Assembly (NCBI RefSeq): GCF_025210435.1
Contig: NZ_JAOART010000066.1
Span: 1-37,298, forward strand
DNA length: 37,298 bases
Direction of reading: 5' to 3'
DNA from: Anaeromicrobium sp.
GTDB taxonomy: Bacteria; Bacillota; Clostridia; Peptostreptococcales; Thermotaleaceae
In this document: positions 33,988 to 37,298 of the stretch, piece after piece
How the letters are laid out: every line of letters starts with the position of its first letter
Numbering within the stretch: position 1 is the first letter of the stretch
The notes under the pieces: generated by a model
Seen by the model: only the letters and a program-made list of their open reading frames with translations
The model's database searches: none
What the model was told of the DNA's origin: nothing
Made by a program: the position numbers and the translations under genes

Positions 33988-34386
33988 ATGGCAAGAGTTT
34001 ATATAATAAATACAAATTTTAACAATAATACAATTTGTGAAAATGATATGATATCGAATAAAAAATGTTCGGCTTATTGTGATCCTTGGAAATATTATAT
34101 TGATGAAATTGAACCGAATGATATAGTTTTTTTATATAAAAGTGGAGAAGGAATAATAGCTAGAGGAGTTGCTACTGGAATAGTTGAAAAGGCAGACTAT
34201 GATGGAGTAGAAAATGATGAGCATTATATGCATTTAGATAGATTTCAGGTTTTAGGCAAACCACTGGAGCCTTCGAAGATAACTGAACTAATAGGACATA
34301 AAATTCATTATAGACAAACAGTTATATCTGTGGCTTATAGATTTGGTATAAATGTATGGCAATACATAACAAAGAATAATATTTGA
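33988..34386 (+). CDS. EVE/PUA-like domain protein, 132 aa
   Basis: SD GAAGGGGG precedes ATG 33988, 28 bases after the previous stop. Residues about 35-60 carry the EVE/PUA pattern IEPNDIVFLYKSGEGIIARGVATG: a strand with the D-hydrophobic core, then a Gly-rich turn and an A/G-x-G end. Later strands include YMHLDRFQVL. EVE-type domains bind modified bases or RNA, which fits a role in sensing modified phage DNA. A terminator (34412) follows, separating it from the second nuclease-like gene. Confidence 0.6.
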   Translation: MARVYIINTNFNNNTICENDMISNKKCSAYCDPWKYYIDEIEPNDIVFLYKSGEGIIARGVATGIVEKADYDGVENDEHYMHLDRFQVLGKPLEPSKITELIGHKIHYRQTVISVAYRFGINVWQYITKNNI

Positions 34387-34411
34387 ATTTAAAGACTTAA
34401 AAGCTAATTAG

Positions 34412-34438
34412 GGATGCTCAACAGAGAGCATCTTTTCT
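34412..34438 (+). terminator. Terminator after the EVE-like gene
   Basis: GATGCTC and GAGCATC are perfect arms around AACAGA, followed by TTTTCTT. Confidence 0.9.
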
Positions 34439-34551
34439 TATATTAATGATTTAAAAACTTGTGGACTCACAAAATTTGTATTAATATGGTATATATTAGG
34501 CAATGAAAGAATCGAGTATTTTAATAAGATAGTAATAACGAAGGGAAGACA

Positions 34552-35016
34552 ATGATGAAAAACAAAAATAAGTTACCCCCAAATATACAACATTTACTTA
34601 TGGAAATAGGGGAAAAGTCTGTATTGTTTAGATTGTTTCTTTTAACAAAGGAGTTCCCTGATTGTAAGGTATTTCAAAATCTAAGTGGAGCAGGATATGA
34701 TATTTTGTTTTTAAATGGAAATAAAGAAGTAAAAGTAGAAGTAAAAACAAGACAAAGATTGTATACCACTTCAAATGAAAAACAGAAGAGAACAGTTCAG
34801 TTTACTGTAACAAAGAATGAATATGATAATTGTGATTATGTTATAGCTTATTGGTATGAAAAAAATTATTATTTTATTGTTCCAAAAAAAGATTTGAGAG
34901 AAACATCTAGTAATGGAAAGGCACTTTATAAATTTGTAGTCAGAGAACTAGCAAATGGAGAAATAGACGATAACAGTTATAAATACCTAGATGAATGGGA
35001 ACAACTCATAGTTTAA
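34552..35016 (+). CDS. PD-(D/E)XK-like nuclease-fold protein, 154 aa (intact paralogue)
   Basis: SD AAGGGAAG precedes two adjacent ATGs (34552, 34555); either could start it. Asp50 in GAGYDILF, then VEVKTR with Glu63 and Lys65, and a later strand (VIAYWYEKNYYFIVP) form the PD-(D/E)XK core. The fold suggests a restriction- or intron-type nuclease. A decayed copy of the first half lies at 24298-24556, directly after the TIR gene, so this family has been carried in at least two places here. It is preceded by a terminator and followed by the PIN gene after 60 bases. Confidence 0.7.
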   Translation: MMKNKNKLPPNIQHLLMEIGEKSVLFRLFLLTKEFPDCKVFQNLSGAGYDILFLNGNKEVKVEVKTRQRLYTTSNEKQKRTVQFTVTKNEYDNCDYVIAYWYEKNYYFIVPKKDLRETSSNGKALYKFVVRELANGEIDDNSYKYLDEWEQLIV

Positions 35017-35076
35017 TTTTTACATAAGGATTATAATAATTTAAAGGGTGTTTTATAGAGAAGAGGGGGATGGAAA

Positions 35077-36414
35077 GTGATAGGTTATGATAAATATGAA
35101 GAGCTAATTAATGACGAAAATAATACAATTATATTGGATGCTAATATATTTCTGGAACTATATAGGTTATCAACAAATTCCAGTAAAGATATATTAAACT
35201 TACTTTGTGAAATAGAACATAAGGTATGGATACCTAAACAAGTATATGAAGAGTATTATAATAATAAAGATGTAGAAAAAAGAAAGCAACATAATAAATA
35301 CAAGAATATAAAAATTGAATTAAATGTTCCTATACAAAAATTGGAAAGTGATATAAAGAAAAAATTTTATAGATATAGGAAATTTCATTTTCCTAATGTA
35401 AGCAATTTAGAAAATGACTATAAAAATAAAGTAGATGAACTTAGAAATATGATTACAGAGTATATGAATACATTGGATGATGAAGTAAAAGACAATAATA
35501 AACTTTTAAAAGAGGACAAAGTAGAAGAATATATTGAAATGATAAAAGATAATGATAAAGTTGGAAAAGGGTTTGATATTGTAGATAAAATTAAAATAGT
35601 TAAAGAAGGGGAAACAAGATATAAGTATCATATACCACCAGGATACGAAGATGCAAAAGAAAAAAGCGGATTGAGGGCATTTGGAGATTTATTTGTATGG
35701 AAAGAAATAATAAGATATTCAAGTAGTAATAATGGAGAGATAATATTTATAACAAATGATGAAAAGCCTGATTGGTGGGAAATAGAGAATGACAAATTAA
35801 TTGGACCTAGAAAAGAATTGATTGAGGAATTTAAAAGATATAATAACAACAAAAATATTCATTTTTTAACATTAAGAGATTTTTACTCCTCGACTTCTAA
35901 ATATTATAATGTGCTTTCGTATATAACAGAACTAGAATTAAATGCTGAAAGATATGTTGAGGAACATCTTATAAAGGAAGTAGATGAAGAAATAACAGAT
36001 ACAATAGCATATCATGAATATAATTATGAGAGTTACATTGATTATTCCTGCAATGATTCTGATGTTTCGTATGTAGATTATGAAGTAAAAGATGTAGATT
36101 TTGAAGTTATTGAAAAAGAAGCAGTGTATTATGTGACATTAGAAGGCATAGTAAATGTTTCACTTTCCCATAAAGATGAAGAAGATGATGAATATGATAT
36201 GGGAAGTATTGAATTAAAAGTATTAATAGAGCTTGACATTAGAAAGACAATTGATGTAGAAAAAATGGAGTTGGAAGAAGATACTAGAGTTACGGTAGAT
36301 TCATTTCAAGTGATAGATTATGAATATAAAGATCCATTTGAAGAAGAAGCAGAAGCTAGGGAATTAGCAGAAGCAGATATGATGGATGCATTAGAGGAGT
36401 ATTATAGGCACTAA
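35077..36414 (+). CDS. PIN-like RNase domain protein (PIN_8-type), 445 aa
   Basis: GTG start 35077 with SD GAGGGGG 7 bases before. The PIN core spans about residues 1-270, interrupted by a Lys-rich coiled insertion (about 60-170). It has LDANIFLELYRLS (Asp21), WIPKQVYEEYYNN (Glu58/59), SGLRAFGDLFVWKEI (Asp204), and FITNDEKPDWW (Asp228). Asp21, Glu58/59, Asp204 and Asp228 form the usual acidic metal site of PIN RNases. The last 170 residues are very acidic (many Asp/Glu) and may be an inhibitor or binding region. PIN_8 proteins are inferred to act as defence or regulatory RNases. The gene stands alone before a terminator at 36526. Confidence 0.8.
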   Translation: MIGYDKYEELINDENNTIILDANIFLELYRLSTNSSKDILNLLCEIEHKVWIPKQVYEEYYNNKDVEKRKQHNKYKNIKIELNVPIQKLESDIKKKFYRYRKFHFPNVSNLENDYKNKVDELRNMITEYMNTLDDEVKDNNKLLKEDKVEEYIEMIKDNDKVGKGFDIVDKIKIVKEGETRYKYHIPPGYEDAKEKSGLRAFGDLFVWKEIIRYSSSNNGEIIFITNDEKPDWWEIENDKLIGPRKELIEEFKRYNNNKNIHFLTLRDFYSSTSKYYNVLSYITELELNAERYVEEHLIKEVDEEITDTIAYHEYNYESYIDYSCNDSDVSYVDYEVKDVDFEVIEKEAVYYVTLEGIVNVSLSHKDEEDDEYDMGSIELKVLIELDIRKTIDVEKMELEEDTRVTVDSFQVIDYEYKDPFEEEAEARELAEADMMDALEEYYRH

Positions 36415-36525
36415 ATAAAATTGAAAAACTGAGTTTATCATCTTACTATTTAAAAGGGTGAACTTGTATTTGTATAAATATTAGATAAAAATTTTGATCT
36501 TATTGGATGATATTTTTAGGTAGAG

Positions 36526-36553
36526 AAAAGGACTCTTGATTTAGAGTCCTTTT
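36526..36553 (+). terminator. Terminator after the PIN gene
   Basis: AAAAGGACTC and GAGTCCTTTT are perfect arms around TTGATTTA. Confidence 0.9.
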
Positions 36554-36607
36554 GATACTAGAGAATCTATTGCAGACGAATATAAATATTACGTGAGGAG
36601 TGATAAA

Positions 36608-37298
36608 TTGAAGTGGATTGGGACAAATGCAGATATTTATAAAATTGATAATGGTAAAATCATCAAAATAGAAAATAGTAACGACTTAGGTATTTTATTG
36701 AAGTTGTATGCTGAGAAATTTCAATTATCGGCATATAAACTTACTGAGTATTTACTTAAATCAGCTAGCATAAGTAAATTGGATAATTACTTTTTCGCCG
36801 TTGCTTATTTGTTTAGACACAGTATCGAGTTGATTTTAAAAGCAATTGCATTTAAATATATTACCAATATAGAAGACAGAAGTGAGTTTCTTAAAAGAAC
36901 AAAGCATAATTTACACAATTTATTACTTGAAATAAGGCCATATATTGAATCAGATATTAGAGTAGATGAAGATTCATTTTGCTGGTTATTAGAGCTATTC
37001 GGTGACATTAATGATATTGATAGAGAATCGGACTCATTTAGGTATCCATTTGGAATTTCAACTAAAAAGGATTGGCTTGGTAATAAAATATATTCAATAC
37101 ATCCCGTTTTTACAGAACAAACACATATAGATTTAGTTAAGTTTGGAAATAAGATGATTATAGCATACAAAATATTGGATTCGCTATATAAGGATACTTA
37201 TGGTGAATATAAGAGGGATGAAGAACTAAAACCAATTTTTCTTGAAGAAGGCGGAAGTTATTATGGGCAAAGTGTTGTTGGATATAAGTATAATTTTA
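36608..37298 (+). CDS. HEPN-like protein, truncated by the window edge
   Basis: TTG start 36608 lies 7 bases after SD GAGGAG (36595-36600); an in-frame GTG (36593) overlaps the SD and is less likely. 230 codons are visible. Helices such as AVAYLFRHSIELILKAIAF followed by KHNLHNLLLEIRPYI match the HEPN-type helical bundle, whose members include RNases and RNA-binding proteins in toxin and defence systems; the classical R-x4-6-H motif is not clear here. If the window is circular, three further codons follow to a TGA at 12-14, ahead of a terminator at 46. Confidence 0.65.
   Translation, partial: MKWIGTNADIYKIDNGKIIKIENSNDLGILLKLYAEKFQLSAYKLTEYLLKSASISKLDNYFFAVAYLFRHSIELILKAIAFKYITNIEDRSEFLKRTKHNLHNLLLEIRPYIESDIRVDEDSFCWLLELFGDINDIDRESDSFRYPFGISTKKDWLGNKIYSIHPVFTEQTHIDLVKFGNKMIIAYKILDSLYKDTYGEYKRDEELKPIFLEEGGSYYGQSVVGYKYNF

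Noticed and set aside
1-37298. CRISPR arrays, tRNA/rRNA genes, intact insertion sequences, prophage structural genes
   Set aside because: No regularly spaced repeats, cloverleafs, rRNA-like GC-richer segments, intact transposases, or capsid/tail/terminase genes were seen by eye; a profile search would be needed to exclude divergent ones.

Overview
The window is very AT-rich DNA. Almost all its genes have strong Shine-Dalgarno (SD) sequences and nearly all read on the plus strand. It contains copper-amine-oxidase-N-type secreted proteins and a Gram-positive type IV secretion (T4SS) gene set. This points to an anaerobic low-GC Firmicute (clostridial type) and to an accessory replicon, either a plasmid or an integrative element, rather than core chromosome. 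I saw no tRNA, rRNA, CRISPR array, intact transposase, relaxase, VirB4 or ParA. The last gene runs off the right edge. If the window is joined end to start, its frame continues for three more codons to a TGA at 12-14, just before the terminator at 46-95, so the window could be a complete 37.3 kb circle. That is inference only.

Layout. (1) 1-6545, transfer module: a VirD4/TraG-like coupling ATPase with a duplicated N-terminal membrane segment, four small genes including a probable ribbon-helix-helix regulator, a VirB6/TrbL-like channel protein, and a small VirB2-like membrane protein broken by one TAA. Four of the genes share an upstream element. (2) 6600-10414: a SEFIR/TIR-domain gene preceded by a perfect 25-bp palindrome, a large membrane protein and a small gene. 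(3) 10415-12191: a putative replication or maintenance gene. Its leader can fold in two mutually exclusive ways around the ribosome-binding site, and the opposite strand has its own promoter and terminator for an antisense RNA of about 74 nt. This is the clearest regulatory system in the window. (4) 12192-19742: a mostly non-coding stretch with an odd GC-rich structured patch, then a membrane protein and three secreted proteins, including a 1175-residue surface protein. These are probably the cell-surface face of the transfer apparatus. (5) 19803-37298: a defence-like accessory island.

The island contains several proteins I do not recognise, a DUF5677-like protein, a zinc-ribbon gene translationally coupled to a TIR gene interrupted by a single TAA, a zinc-ribbon membrane protein with a likely frameshifted tail, and an HD-domain/Hsp90-type ATPase behind two small genes. 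It continues with a three-gene membrane set whose first two members share a peptide motif, alternating PUA/EVE-like and PD-(D/E)XK-like genes, a PIN-like RNase and a HEPN-like gene at the edge. Pseudogenes, a decayed paralogue of the second nuclease gene, a decayed gene tail and a reverse-strand relic show repeated gain and loss.

How the parts may work together: regions 1 and 4 look like transfer and surface functions, region 3 like copy-number control, and regions 2 and 5 like cargo that guards the host or the element against phages and rival elements. The defence role rests on domain types and gene context only.
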